Shown here one piece after another: positions 40,538 through 51,392 of a DNA stretch of 64,000 nt. How positions within the stretch are numbered: the stretch's first letter is position 1; the number at the start of each line of letters is the position of its first letter. This DNA is from Powellomyces hirtus (lineage: Eukaryota > Chytridiomycota > Chytridiomycetes > Spizellomycetales > Powellomycetaceae). Location: NCBI GenBank assembly GCA_025526995.1, contig JAHLKG010000009.1, forward strand, positions 186,001 to 250,000, written 5' to 3'. The notes beneath the pieces were generated by a model. That model was given only the letters and a program-made list of their open reading frames with translations, did no database searches and had not been told where the DNA came from. Both the position numbers and the translations under genes were made by a program.

Positions 40538-40855
40538 ACTTTAATTACAGGGACTGACGCGCCCCCGCTTGACTTTTCTGTCCTCCTTCGTCCACACCTT
40601 TTCTCTGATTCCCTAAACATTTGAAAGTTGCAACTTCCTGACACTACGTTTTGGTTATGACATTTTTGTATATATCTGATCACCCCACCACCCCGCTACT
40701 GTAACATTCGTCTCCAATATAATGGCCATTGAGACCGAGAACCACAGTTTACATATATATATATATATATATCACATATATATCTATTAAAATTAGATTT
40801 ACAAAACCTCTACGCATGCAACGGCCATGAGAGACCGCGGGAGTGGAACGTCCCT
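40538..40855. other. Short intergenic region with AT microsatellite
   Basis: Lies between the convergent ABCC and SET genes. Contains a (TA)n run at about 40755-40773. No gene is seen. Confidence 0.7.
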
Positions 40856-41802
40856 TTACTGTCTAGCGTCCAGCAGTTTCTGAATGTGAGGATTCAGAAA
40901 CTTGTTTGCCAGCTTTTCCGCAGGCACGTCCTTTGCACCCGAGACTTGCTTGATGCACTGTGAAAAGCAAACACCCCGGCATTCAGGTTTTGATACCCCA
41001 CAGGCCACAAGAGAGATGACACGTTTACGCACCTCCTTGGCACCGCACCAGCAAGCGAATGGTTGGCTCATGTCCCATTCCGTGCTCGGGTAGAAAAAGG
41101 TGAGCTCGTCGCCTTCCTGAACGGGGTCACGCATGAGAAAAAACCAGACCGTCAATCATCTAACATCACTAACGAGTGAAATGTGTGTTTGTGCGACGTA
41201 CTTTGAGGTTTCGCGTCGCGACAACTTCCATCTTCTCCACGACAATGTTGGCAGAAGGATCACACGAGTGGTTCTGTACATTCAAAAAAAACCGTTAATT
41301 CACGCTGGCGCCTTAATGCCGGACGAGTAGGAAAAAACGGCTTCTATACCATAAAGACCAGCTCGGAATTCAGCTCAATGTGACGCTCAGGACCTGTCTG
41401 TGCGCGGAAGAAAGGAATGCCATTAGCTTCATGCATGCCATCTCCTCATGATGATGCAGACGCGCGCGAGCGTACCTGTACAGAAGACCATCTGCGAGAA
41501 CAAACCATAGTGAGAAAAAAGGAGGGCTCCTAATACAGTTAGCTACTGACCACAACAAAAACCTACCGCTTCACGACATTCTCCTGATGTCCCTCAATCT
41601 TTGAAATCGCTTCCCCCTTGGCATAAGGGCGGGCTGCCACCAGCTTTGACTTGAAGTCGCCGTCTGTGCCGTTTCGAACTATCGTCACGCGCTCGGGGTA
41701 TTTTGCTCTGAGAAACAACCCGCGTATTAGCTCAAGACCGGGAAGGTGGAGGGAGATGTGTGTCGCCTCCCTACAAGAGCAGGACACTCACGTTTCTGTC
41801 AT
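40856..41802 (-). CDS. Minimal single-domain SET protein (putative lysine methyltransferase)
   Basis: Seven exons in phase (41792-41802, 41567-41707, 41476-41491, 41350-41397, 41202-41273, 41033-41116, 40856-40957) give 157 residues, little more than a SET domain. The opening strand region KSKLVAARPYAKGEAISKIE corresponds to the start of SET. The AdoMet-binding knot is present: NHSCDPSANIVV (from residue 73) and GDELTFFYPSTEWDM with its catalytic Tyr. A post-SET-like CWCGAKEC follows directly. The tail is a short helical region. Such compact SET proteins occur in fungi, bacteria and large DNA viruses and may methylate histones or other proteins; the target is unknown. The first exon holds 11 coding nt and the third only 16. 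The model gains strong support because it rebuilds an uninterrupted SET core. Confidence 0.82.
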
Positions 41803-42463
41803 GTTTGCGTGAAATGTGAAATGCAGATGGCGGGGAACGTGGTAAAAAGCGTGGGGAAAGGAATCAGCCGAGTAAGCAACGAAAGAATTTTGATTTTTCG
41901 AGAAATTTAGATCTATCTGAGTGGAGGGGAGATCCCGGCTCGACGTGACGCGGTCGCACATTTTCACACGCGCTGAACTGTCAACTTGCCCAAAGCCACA
42001 AACGCCACATTTGCATCAAGGGAACGTCGGAGTCGGAACTCGGGAAGAAAGTCTGAGCAGTGACCCCCAGGTCCCGCGACCGTTCGTGTGAGCAATACAC
42101 ATGAGCATAACATGGTAGCATGGGGGGCAGTTGTTATTTGGAGATAAGAACACCACAAGAATCCTGCTGCCGCTGGTTTGTACCGTCTGCGCTTGAGGGA
42201 ATGCTCCATTGAGAAGGCAAGCTCGCTCTATGCACACGAAAGCACGGCACATGCAGAACTACAAGATGAGGAGGCAAAAAACCCCCAAGGAAGCATTTAG
42301 CAAACAAGCACTGTAATGGCGTTAGGCAAGCTGGACTGTCTGCCGATAATTCTGAGCAGCAATGCACTGTCTGGTCTATTTTTAGAATATCTCAGGTGGG
42401 AATAAAGCTAAAGTCCTCACAGTCTTTTTCTCAAACTATTGCTGAAGGCGAAAAGACAGACCA
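41803..42463. other. Divergent intergenic region
   Basis: Between the SET gene and the type I membrane protein gene. No coding signal, repeat or RNA gene is seen. Confidence 0.5.
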
Positions 42464-44486
42464 ATGCCCAAATTTCAACGTCTTATTGCTTTTTTGTTTC
42501 TCGCAACATGTGTGGGTCTGGCGAAGGCAGCTGGTGAGTACCGCATCATCTTCCCTTCAGCATTACGCAGTGCCAGGACTGCGTCTTAGGCTAACGCACA
42601 CACGTTTGGTGCAGTTCCGTCCGAGTGCTGCTACACGACAAATTCGGATTCCGACAACCAGTACATGAATGTCACCGTGTACTGGTACGCCGCCGCCGAC
42701 CACAATTACCAGTATCGTGTTGAGCTGACGTTCCCAGCCGTGTACACAATGCAAGCCGCGCAGCCGTGGCAGGCGCCCTTGGGAACCGTATCATGCTCAA
42801 AGACATCCCACAACGTGTATGCCTGCTCCTCAAGGGACTCGAATAGTACGTGAGGAGCAATTCAAGATGATTAGTGCTGATGACGGATATTAATCTTGAT
42901 CTATCCTTTGTGCAGTATTTTATGCCGTGTTTGACATAACAGCACCCGACAACCACGTGGGCCTGACCGCAGCCGTGAGCCTCAGGAACGATGTCGGGGT
43001 CTATCTCCCTTGCACCGGTGCCACCACATGTGCCGCCGTTCCCGCTATTGTGGATCACAGCGGAACGTACGATTTCGGTCCGTTCGGCGGCCGTCGTCCC
43101 AAATGGTTTGCAATTGTCTTGGCGGGCGCCGGCGGAGTCGCATTGGCCCTATGTGCATTCATTTTCGTCGCGATACGGAGTCAGGTGTCGCATTCGGGAC
43201 CGGAAAATCAGGTGGCAGCCCGCCATGACGAAAAACACGGACAGATAGAAACGCAAAAGGCCATTCAGCGAGCGGAAAGCCTTCGCCGCGTGCCAACCAT
43301 CAGGCAGGTCCAACGAGACCGCACCTTTGGGCAGACTGGCACGTTGCTGGGCGGACTGCCCGTGGTCGCGGATATCAGGGACGGACGCACGTATCAGGCC
43401 AAGACGCTCATTGAAGGGATGATCCAGACCGCGCACCACGATGCGGAAGGCGTCGTACCTGGACCGAGTGGCCTGCATCGGTCTGATACTTTGCGGAGTG
43501 CAAAATCAACCCGCGGTTTCGGTGGCGATTATAGCCCGCAACGTCGGGACGTGGAATCGGGTGGTGATTTGCAACGGACCGAAAGTCCCCGATCTTTCAG
43601 GAAGCCACTCAGGAATGGCGGAGGAGGTGGTGGAACTTACTCGCCCAGCGTTCAGGACATTAGCCCGTCCCGCGCAGATCTCTCTCGCGACGGCACGGTT
43701 GGCGGGGGTGGATATCCCCGTGGAAAGGCGACGTTCATGCAGATTGATCCGTATGGTCGCTACTCTGGTGACCAGGGGCCCAAAGTAGATGAAGATGGCT
43801 TTTCGGCTGTCACGCGCGCAAAGTCGGCGGGCAGCAGTCGGCGTCAAGGCGGCCCACAGCAGAATGCTGGCAACAACAGCGGCTATCAGGGGGACGATTC
43901 ACAACACCTTGGGAGCGCCGAAAAGTTGCGCGGCAGTGACGAGAATCTCGCCGATCTCAAATACCAGCATCAGCAGTCACAACGGCGCCATTACGATGTA
44001 CAGCCGTCGGCGGGACTGCCCGTATCAAACTATTACGACCCAATATCAACCGACGCTTCCAAACAGCGACCTAAATCTGCGCGTGACCGTAGTGGGAACG
44101 CAGCAGCGTACTATGAGACTGCCGGCAACGCGGGAAACGTGGATCCTTACTCATCGACATCTGCAACGCGGCGTCGGCCATCAATGCGACACCAGCCGCA
44201 CCAATCCAGCGACAATATCGCCAATCTTCAGAAAACGATGGACGCTCAGAGCGCAGGCAGAAGGAAGAAATCAGTCAACACGCGACGAGTTCAAGACGAA
44301 GAATTTAACGCGCATGGGGAGAATATGAGAGACCGGTCATACAGTAGTTCGGCGGCCCAACAGCTGGGGAAGCAAGAGAAAATGAGAGATAGGGCACACA
44401 GCGGTGGTGGGACGCACCAGCAGCAGAATGAAGCAAGCGAGCGGAGACAGAGGTCTCGAGCGACATCCAAAGTCGCCCCTATGTGA
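42464..44486 (+). CDS. Type I single-pass membrane protein, unknown ectodomain
   Basis: Three exons (42464-42533, 42615-42845, 42916-44486) give 623 residues. A clear signal peptide (LIAFLFLATCVGLAKAA) is encoded almost exactly by exon 1. The ectodomain of about 170 residues has a vicinal Cys pair (SECC), further cysteines (TVSCSKTSHNVYAC, YLPCTGATTC) and strand-like alternation (VELTFPAVYTM). A transmembrane helix follows (WFAIVLAGAGGVALALCAFI), then about 400 residues of low-complexity Ser/Gly/Arg-rich cytosolic tail with SPR and SPS motifs that could be phosphorylated. The layout recalls fungal cell-wall sensor or adhesion proteins, but I recognise no family. Cys residues probably pair in three disulfides, which is inference. 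Confidence 0.7.
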
Positions 44487-44615
44487 TCAGAACAAGTAGG
44501 GGATAAAAATTGGGCAGCAACTCGAGTGCGGATCTTGTACTGAAAAAGACTTCATTATATACATTTCAAGCGATATGCTATGCTAAATGAATGCGTTAAC
44601 TATAACCGCCAAAAA

Positions 44616-45869
44616 CTAGTGCCAAAGTAAGCTAACCCCCGGCTCTTCAGGTTCCCACAAAGGCTTCGTACGGTAATCGGCAAACCGGGTGGTTAATAGT
44701 GCGGTATTTCCAAACTCTCCGGCAGCTATTCGTCTTGCGCCAACAACCATGCCGCATAGCCTCGTTCCTGCAAAGACCCCACCGCCGCTGTGGCCCAGGT
44801 CCACCCCAGGAGTAGCGAAGAAACGCCCGCGGACATCTCCCGAAGCGATAGTGCCATCCCGCTGATCCAGTCTGTCCCCAATGTATGCGAGCGAACGCAC
44901 GCGGAGACCCCTTTCCGCCAAGACAAAGGGAGGTGGTTCCAACTCGGTGGACGCGATTATAACGATGAAGTCCAATTCTGTATCAACGACAAAAACCAGA
45001 CCACCATGAACATTTCCGTGAGAATCTTTGAATTCTACCCGAGTGCCAACCGTCCAAGTACTGTGCGACCCGTGCTGATAAGTCACAATCTCGAAGGAAC
45101 CGAAGATCACCCCAGTTCGCCATTCCCCAGCGGCCCGCACTTCTACAAGAAACTCACGCAAATATTCCCCTACACTGGCGCTGGTTTTACACTGCGATTC
45201 AAGTGTCTTTAACCGTTGACTTGGCTCGGCAATGGTCGGTGTGCGTTGAGACGGGGCAGCTGATGCAGGTGTTCTGGGGGTGGCTGTCGGAAGAGGTTCT
45301 GCACCAGCAGGAGATGTGCGCGTGAATGCCGCACTGGTGGCCTTCTCCTCGTCCGATAGCGAGTTGAAACGCAGGATGAATGGTGAATTGCGATCGCTCT
45401 TCGGGAGCGGTTCTTCTAAACGCAAAGGGTTCGGGAGGGTCGTCGTACCTGTAAGGGACGTAGGAGTGTTGTATTGATGGACCGTGATCCGCCACTTGTA
45501 GGTGTTAGTTTCTTCCGCAATCCTATCCCTCAAGTCCGCAACGAGAACCGGCTTCCCCGCAGCATGGTGAAGTCGGAGCACTTCAACACCATTGTCAAGC
45601 TTCCGTCCATATACTTCAAAAAACACGATCGTTTCCTCCGGCGCGATAGCTGCACGTACGGTCGCGGGAATGAAATCACGGAGGTGGTAAGTTATTGTGG
45701 GCAGGAAGATTGACGGGAAAGCAAAAAGAGACCAGTAGAAAACAGAAGGGGGCACCATTTGTAAACACGGCCGGGGGCTTAGTACCGTAACCGAAGTGCT
45801 GAGTGCGGTTCCAGCCAGACTGACGGAACTTGAGGAGCAGACACGACACCACGTGACCCAGCGCTGCAT
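44616..45869 (-). CDS. Trypsin-fold protein with ubiquitin-like N-terminal region
   Basis: A single open frame of 417 residues. The C-terminal half has the chymotrypsin-fold triad in order: His in FEIVTYQHGSHS, Asp in DTELDFIVIIAS and Ser in VDLGHSGGGVF, spaced as in trypsin_2/HtrA-like peptidases. The N-terminal part (TIVFFEVYGR, a hydrophobic strand, VADLRDRIAEETN, KWRITVHQYN, PLRLEEPLPK, SPFILRFNSL) has the strand-strand-helix-strand pattern of a ubiquitin-like fold. It resembles the header of Crinkler-type effectors known from oomycetes and some chytrids, where it precedes variable enzymatic domains. A Ser/Thr/Pro linker joins the two. The start is not certain: ATG 45869 or the later in-frame ATG of MVPPSVFYW. 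Identification as a Crinkler-like protein is inference; the peptidase triad is seen directly. Confidence 0.6.
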   Translation of the reverse strand: MQRWVTWCRVCSSSSVSLAGTALSTSVTVLSPRPCLQMVPPSVFYWSLFAFPSIFLPTITYHLRDFIPATVRAAIAPEETIVFFEVYGRKLDNGVEVLRLHHAAGKPVLVADLRDRIAEETNTYKWRITVHQYNTPTSLTGTTTLPNPLRLEEPLPKSDRNSPFILRFNSLSDEEKATSAAFTRTSPAGAEPLPTATPRTPASAAPSQRTPTIAEPSQRLKTLESQCKTSASVGEYLREFLVEVRAAGEWRTGVIFGSFEIVTYQHGSHSTWTVGTRVEFKDSHGNVHGGLVFVVDTELDFIVIIASTELEPPPFVLAERGLRVRSLAYIGDRLDQRDGTIASGDVRGRFFATPGVDLGHSGGGVFAGTRLCGMVVGARRIAAGEFGNTALLTTRFADYRTKPLWEPEEPGVSLLWH

Positions 45870-46369
45870 TGTCCAAGCATAGAGTGGGCCCTCATGAGTA
45901 AGAATATCGCTTTTTCATCCATTTGGCCAGGTATTAACAGAGTTATTCCATTTTGCGTTTTTTAGGAGATGGCGTGGAAGAAGGAGGAGCAAAGCGGAAG
46001 GAGGGGCGGAGCAGTGTTTACTCACGTCCCTCCCTCTGTGCACCTCTACCGTTATGCTCTCACCGCACCTTGCCTTGCCGATCAGCAAATAAAGATGTCA
46101 TATTACCGATTACGGTGTAGGTGCAGTCAACAGACTGTGAGATTGTTGAGTGTCATTAGTGGCAATTATGCTCAGATGACAATCACTCGCATCTCCTTCT
46201 TATCGTATCTACTCTTTTGTATAATGGTACGGGGACATGCTGCGGGAGCTATGCCATTTTTTTCTCCCTACTTATGACGGCACACGACGCCGCCTCCAGT
46301 CAGTTGCCTCTGCACTCCTCAACGCACAACAGGACTATACGGCCTATTGCGATTCTATGTAAACTATTC

Positions 46370-47150
46370 TGTGGCTGCTTGTACAAGCAGTGCTAGTGCC
46401 GCAGAGACATTGAGGGTAGAGCCGACTGCAAGCAAGTCCTCCAAGTCCTTGTATGAGTCAGCCGTTGGCTCATTGGTGAGACCTTGTAGCGTTTGAAGAC
46501 TGTTTGGAGGTCCGGCAGGGGACGTTGTCAGCTTGGCTTGGTCCTTGGTCATCTGGGACTTGTCGGAGACCATCTCGATCCACTAGACGGCACTTGACAA
46601 AGGATTGGCGAATCATTGACGCGGGCACGTTGTTCCAAGCTTCTTTGACCCATTGAGTTACTTGAAAACGGCTAGGCTTTACAACTTGTCAACTGCATCA
46701 GCACTGAGTGTCCATCGACAATAACGTTCCCGGTAGTACTGTTTGTAAGGCTTGTTGATTGAGACAGCCAGAGGCTGTAGAACAGAGGCATTCCGCCAGG
46801 AATCATAGCAAGACAGGTATACTGCTTCCGCAGCAGTTCCTTGCACGTCTCAGTCCGCTGAGATCGAAGAGCACCTGCAAAAAGCAGTGCATTGCCTGGG
46901 CAGCATTGGCTGAAAGCTACGGTATGCCGAGGTTAGATGTGAACGCCGTACAAGTCGAACCAGTCGGTCAGTCATCCAGGCGTTCACGTAAGCCACTTCC
47001 AGACCCACGGATCCCCCTTAGACTCTGTCCTTTCGTCCAGAGAATTGGAGCGAACGAGGCTAATGGAAAACTAAGAGTCAAACAACCTATCTCAGCAATC
47101 AACTTTCCAGCCATCGGTCGTTGATTCTTCCAGATTATTGGAAAAAAGTG
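46370..47150 (-). mobile_element. Relic of a pogo/Tigger-type DNA transposase (pseudogene)
   Basis: The minus strand carries a decayed DDE transposase C-terminus. Readable blocks in order: CKELLRKQYTCLAMIPGGM, then in the next frame SVLQPLAVSINKPYKQYY and RERYCRWTL, a stop at DKL, then in another frame QVTQWVKEAWNNVPASMI and RQSFVKCRLVDRDG. IPGG-T-SVLQPLDV-INKPFK is the signature of pogo/Tigger and CENP-B-related DDE domains. The break after IPGGM is explained by the loss of a single base. Neither the N-terminal helix-turn-helix part nor terminal inverted repeats could be found, so the copy is truncated and dead. Confidence 0.75.
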
Positions 47151-47459
47151 GTTCGGGTTGGATCATCCCAACTATCCAGCAAAGGATTCTGACCGTGTTT
47201 GCCCTCTACAGGTATGTCGGTTTGGCATAGCTTTTATCAGAGTGGGTTCGTCAAAGGAGAAGGCGTTGTGAGCAGCATGGCATGGGGTATTTTTTATCGC
47301 AACCAGAGCAAACGGTTGGAGAACCCAGCACTTGCTTCGTGATCTACATGGTGGAGAGGGCGTGCTTGCAGAAGGCTTCTCAGGGGCTCACGATATCCAT
47401 TCGTCCTTTCAGCTCCCCGTAGCTTTCTACTTTTGTGAAGGAATTCACCCACCTATCTC

Positions 47460-49958
47460 ATGAGTACAGTACATCGACTCCGGGATCATGGTGGACGCGA
47501 GGAAACTGGCGTGCCAAGTCCGGGGTACTCGTCCAGTGCCGAGTCTTGGGCCAAAAAACGGAAGCGACTACAGCCTTCTAAGATGAATATGAATGGTGAA
47601 GTTTCGGGAGCTGTACAAGCTACCCTCGAGGGGGCTCCATTGAGCAACTCGTACATGGGTCAAACGAGTGTGGACCTTTTCGACAGCAGCAAAAGGCCAA
47701 GGTCGCTAGAAACGAGTCCAGGACGCGATGAACAGCCGTCGTTTCAGGGAGGTGGCTCAGATGATGGGATAGCGGGGCGGCGACGAGCGACGCAAGAAAT
47801 CATACCCGACGCGGTCGCACCGGCAGCGGAACCGAACTATGGTGGGTCGAGCAAAGCCATGCGAGCGGCACTTTTTGCACCGTCTGGGGTTACTTTGAGT
47901 AAAGCAACTGTTCCCCGAGCACCACGGGTGTCGATGTCTCTTGCATCCACAAAACCCAAGATTGCCGCGCCTGTAAAGTTTCAGATGAACGCGAGGTCTT
48001 TGGGATTCGGCAAGCCTGCTGGCAGAGCGGCAGAAGGCAAAAGCCATGATAGCGAAACCAAAAATGTTCAGTCGATCGGAATGCAAGCCGATAATCTCAG
48101 GAGTCCAGAAGTAAACGATGAGAATGTAGGATCTACGAACGACCGGTCTCCTCTTCAGGCATGGTCACCCCACGAGTCTGAAAACACTAGCGGGGCACAA
48201 GCAAGTAAAACACAAAGTGAGAAGGCAAATCCTGGAAGCGAAGATACTGTTGTTCATAAACTTGACAAAGCCCGACGTTCCGCTGGGTCGCGGCGCAACT
48301 TTGGCTCGATGACGGAGCGGAAACGAGAGCGACACCAGGGCATAGTTGGAAAGCCGCGATCTCACTCGCAATCGGGGCGAATACCGAGTGCAAGGTCCAG
48401 GTCGAGGTCGAACTCAAGAACTAGATCAGGACGGTCGCAGAAGGAAAAGCCAAAGTTTGTGGATAGCTTTCGGCAGCATTGCAAAACTAGCTCGGGGTCA
48501 CGTTGGCGGAGTCGAATCAGAAGTCCCTCTGGACCATATTCTGGCGGGCGTGACGTAAGTCGGGACAGAGGCTATCTCCTGAGTAAAAGCGGCGGCCGAA
48601 GTTCCGATGGCAGTGGAAGTAGTAGCCGTAGCCGTAGCCACAGTCGGAGTCGGAGTCGGAGTAGAAGTCGCAGCAGGGCTAGGAGCACGAGCAGGAGTTG
48701 GAGCAGGAGCAAAAGCAGAAGCAGGAGCAGAGATCAGGGTCGACGGCGCAGTCCTAGCACCAGCAGCAACAGGCGAGATCGTCAGAGTAACACTAAGAAC
48801 CAAAACTCGGGCGGTGGTGGTCGTCATGATGGAGCCAAAAACACTCCGACCAAACGAACTGGCAAGCAATTATACCAGGGAAGGCAGAATTCTCGCCAGG
48901 ACTCGAATCTTGTGCAACCTCAGCGGAACATCGACCGCCCTGGTCGAACTGCTTCTTTGCCTACACCCCCTACGGCTCTGAACCGCTCCAACTCTGCCCC
49001 GGTGGTGATTATCAAGGAACGCGCGGTGGCCCGCCCGGTTCGGGAAGGCTGGAAGCCATGTGCTCCACGCGATCCAGAGAAGCCAGGGAGGGCGAGATTC
49101 CGTTTGAAAGGTCCTCAGATCACAGAGGGTAGCAAGGCCACAATCGTAAAAGCTTCGCCGACGGTGGAACCAAAACCCGACACCTCCGATGGTAGCATAG
49201 ATGCCGCCACAGCATTGAGTGGTGATGGCACAGAACTGTCCACCGAACAGGAAATGGCAGCAGGCGACGTTCCGAAGGAAAAAATCATACCGCCCAAAAA
49301 GTCACTGCTCATTCAAAATCTCATCCTACCTTATGACGTGGAAATTTGGGGAATGGATGGTGAAGGTCATCTCGAAGAAGAATGGGAAGGACTGCCACTG
49401 GTCGACGCCGCAACCCGTGGTGCCATCGAGAACACCAGCGTTAATGAGATCTTGGGCAAGGATGCGCCCAATGCTGTCTTGCGGGATCGAGCTTCCCCAG
49501 CGGCGTTCGCGGCCTACATCGACTCCGGACTACCCCCGTATCAGATTTCACTCTGTCTTGCTGGGAAGAAAGGTGCGCAGGCTTATATTGTTGGAACATT
49601 GGTGTCGCTAGACACGCGTTCCAACTTGCATGTTGTGGACGCTGAGGAGACGACTATTACGATCGAGGTAGAAAAAGAACCAGAGCCAACCCAGACTCCC
49701 GAAAGACATCACACTCCCGTATCGGATCTACGTATGGACGACTTGAATCTGGATGTGGACCCATTCGCCCTGATTGATGATTTTTACGATGGAACCAGCA
49801 CACCGCCACAACAACAAGACCCGCCACCTCCGCCGCCATCTCCGCCACCTCCGCCGCCTCCGCCAGTTGAGAAGAGAGTCGTCCTTGTCGCCAAACGGTC
49901 GATCAAAAGCGTGCTCATAAAAGGCGAACGCGTTGTCGCTGGCTCTATCCTTACCTGA
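47460..49958 (+). CDS. RS-rich, proline-rich protein of unknown function
   Basis: One long exon encodes 832 residues. The middle (about 300-430) is dense in Arg-Ser dipeptides (SRSRSHSRSRSRSRSRSRAR), as in SR splicing factors and their partners. There is no RRM or zinc finger. The first third is Ser/Lys-rich and disordered. About residues 620-760 look globular (LLIQNLILPYDVEIWGMDGE, then APNAVLRDRASPAAFAAYID). A poly-proline run (about 780-800) precedes a basic end. RS domains usually guide nuclear-speckle localisation and SR-kinase-regulated interactions, so a role in RNA processing is likely but not shown. The ATG at 47460 begins the frame and no introns are required. It lies downstream of the transposase relic on the other strand. 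Confidence 0.75.
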   Translation: MSTVHRLRDHGGREETGVPSPGYSSSAESWAKKRKRLQPSKMNMNGEVSGAVQATLEGAPLSNSYMGQTSVDLFDSSKRPRSLETSPGRDEQPSFQGGGSDDGIAGRRRATQEIIPDAVAPAAEPNYGGSSKAMRAALFAPSGVTLSKATVPRAPRVSMSLASTKPKIAAPVKFQMNARSLGFGKPAGRAAEGKSHDSETKNVQSIGMQADNLRSPEVNDENVGSTNDRSPLQAWSPHESENTSGAQASKTQSEKANPGSEDTVVHKLDKARRSAGSRRNFGSMTERKRERHQGIVGKPRSHSQSGRIPSARSRSRSNSRTRSGRSQKEKPKFVDSFRQHCKTSSGSRWRSRIRSPSGPYSGGRDVSRDRGYLLSKSGGRSSDGSGSSSRSRSHSRSRSRSRSRSRARSTSRSWSRSKSRSRSRDQGRRRSPSTSSNRRDRQSNTKNQNSGGGGRHDGAKNTPTKRTGKQLYQGRQNSRQDSNLVQPQRNIDRPGRTASLPTPPTALNRSNSAPVVIIKERAVARPVREGWKPCAPRDPEKPGRARFRLKGPQITEGSKATIVKASPTVEPKPDTSDGSIDAATALSGDGTELSTEQEMAAGDVPKEKIIPPKKSLLIQNLILPYDVEIWGMDGEGHLEEEWEGLPLVDAATRGAIENTSVNEILGKDAPNAVLRDRASPAAFAAYIDSGLPPYQISLCLAGKKGAQAYIVGTLVSLDTRSNLHVVDAEETTITIEVEKEPEPTQTPERHHTPVSDLRMDDLNLDVDPFALIDDFYDGTSTPPQQQDPPPPPPSPPPPPPPPVEKRVVLVAKRSIKSVLIKGERVVAGSILT

Positions 49959-50431
49959 CAAAACATCGACTTTTTCGTGTTGATATATTCGTTTCTGGCG
50001 TATACCCCGTTCTTTCCCTGCCTTTGACATGCTTTGTTGTTGGCGTTCCTTTCCTGTGCCCGGAACCATCTGATCCACCCTTATTCGGTCGTATATACCC
50101 CTCCCCTCCCTCGGCGCGCACACACATGTTCAGATAGTCCACCGTGTTACAAATACACCCTGTCTAGGCGTGTATACAATCAAAAACTGCGCACCGCGTC
50201 ATATGCGAGCGAAAACAGAATCTTCTCACCAGCCAGCCATAGCATATTGTCGTCTTGAAGTTTTGTTCTACTTGCCCGACTGATGAAGAAAAATCCTTGT
50301 CGAACAGTCGCTTGTTGGCAAGACCGCAGCTCTGCATCACTCATCTACTTCACTTGCGCCCTTTTTCAACAGAGCCGCATTCGAAGGCAACAACCCATTC
50401 TGTTTGTACTCAATGAGTTGACAGTCTCCAA

Positions 50432-50513
50432 GGGTGTTTGGCCGAGCGGTCTAAGGCGCTACGTTCAGGTCGTAGTCTCGAAAGAGGCGTGAGTTCGAAC
50501 CTCACAGCACCCA
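50432..50513 (+). tRNA. tRNA-Leu (anticodon CAG)
   Basis: 82-nt class II tRNA. The 7-bp acceptor stem pairs GGGTGTT with AGCACCC, discriminator A. The A box is TGGCCGAGCGG. The anticodon arm CTACG-TTCAGGT-CGTAG has anticodon CAG for CTG codons. A long variable arm (TCTCGAAAGAG) and a T arm with GTTCGAACC follow. No intron. A TTTT stretch about 45 nt downstream may end Pol III transcription. Confidence 0.95.
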
Positions 50514-50822
50514 CACCTGCGCCTGTATTCGGAACCTAGACGTGCTACATGATGAATTTTGTTTGGAGGATGGACACTCACTCCCTTTTGTCCCTTCGAG
50601 CAGCTGGTCTCTCTCTCTGGTCCCACCGACATCAATAAGGTTCATCAAGATATACGGCATCGTATACGAGCAAGTCAGATCGCATTGAATCGGTTTCATT
50701 GTGCGTGTGGATGCCTTTTATCTGTTACCTGAATGATTTTGTGAGCAATGTTCTCGTTGCTAGCGCAAATGGGTCAGTCTGTGGCCGATCTGAGCAAGAA
50801 CAATAGGTACGGTTAAAAAAAG

Positions 50823-50904
50823 TGGGTGCTGTGAGGTTCGAACTCACGCCTCTTTCGAGACTACGACCTGAACGTAGCGCCTTAGACCGCTCGGCCAAAC
50901 ACCC
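50823..50904 (-). tRNA. tRNA-Leu (anticodon CAG), inverted copy
   Basis: Identical in sequence to the gene at 50432-50513, on the opposite strand, with the two 3' ends facing each other across about 310 bp. A run of six T follows its 3' end on the minus strand (near 50815-50820), a good Pol III terminator. Confidence 0.95.
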
Positions 50905-51392
50905 GTGATGACGGGCTTGTGGCGCCTGTACACTATGATTATGCTCTGCGGCACTTCCTGTCACCGATACTAGCAAATAGTTTAACTTTCTTATGTGCGG
51001 GTGCCCGCTACACTGTGCTTTGGTCAATCATAACAGTATGATGATACAGCAAGTAGTCACTGCGCATTGTTACTCAGAGGGCCTCAGCTAGTATCTTTCC
51101 ACAGGTGGTTAAATAAGAATGTCTCTGATTCATGAGAGTTCCACGCCAATGGTTAACTCATGTCGAGAATGTGAGATAAAAATGGAGGAAGGGGAAATAA
51201 AAGGTCCTCATGTAGTCCCTGTCGATGACGCCCCATACCCAATGTCCGCCGCCAGACTCCCCGCCACCACCAATCCCACCCTCTGCATCTTATCCGCCGC
51301 CAAACAAGCGTCCCTATATAAGAGCTTTTTTTAGATTTGATCTGCTATGTATATTTTGAATCATTATCCTTTTACCGTAATTGTTGCTGAAC

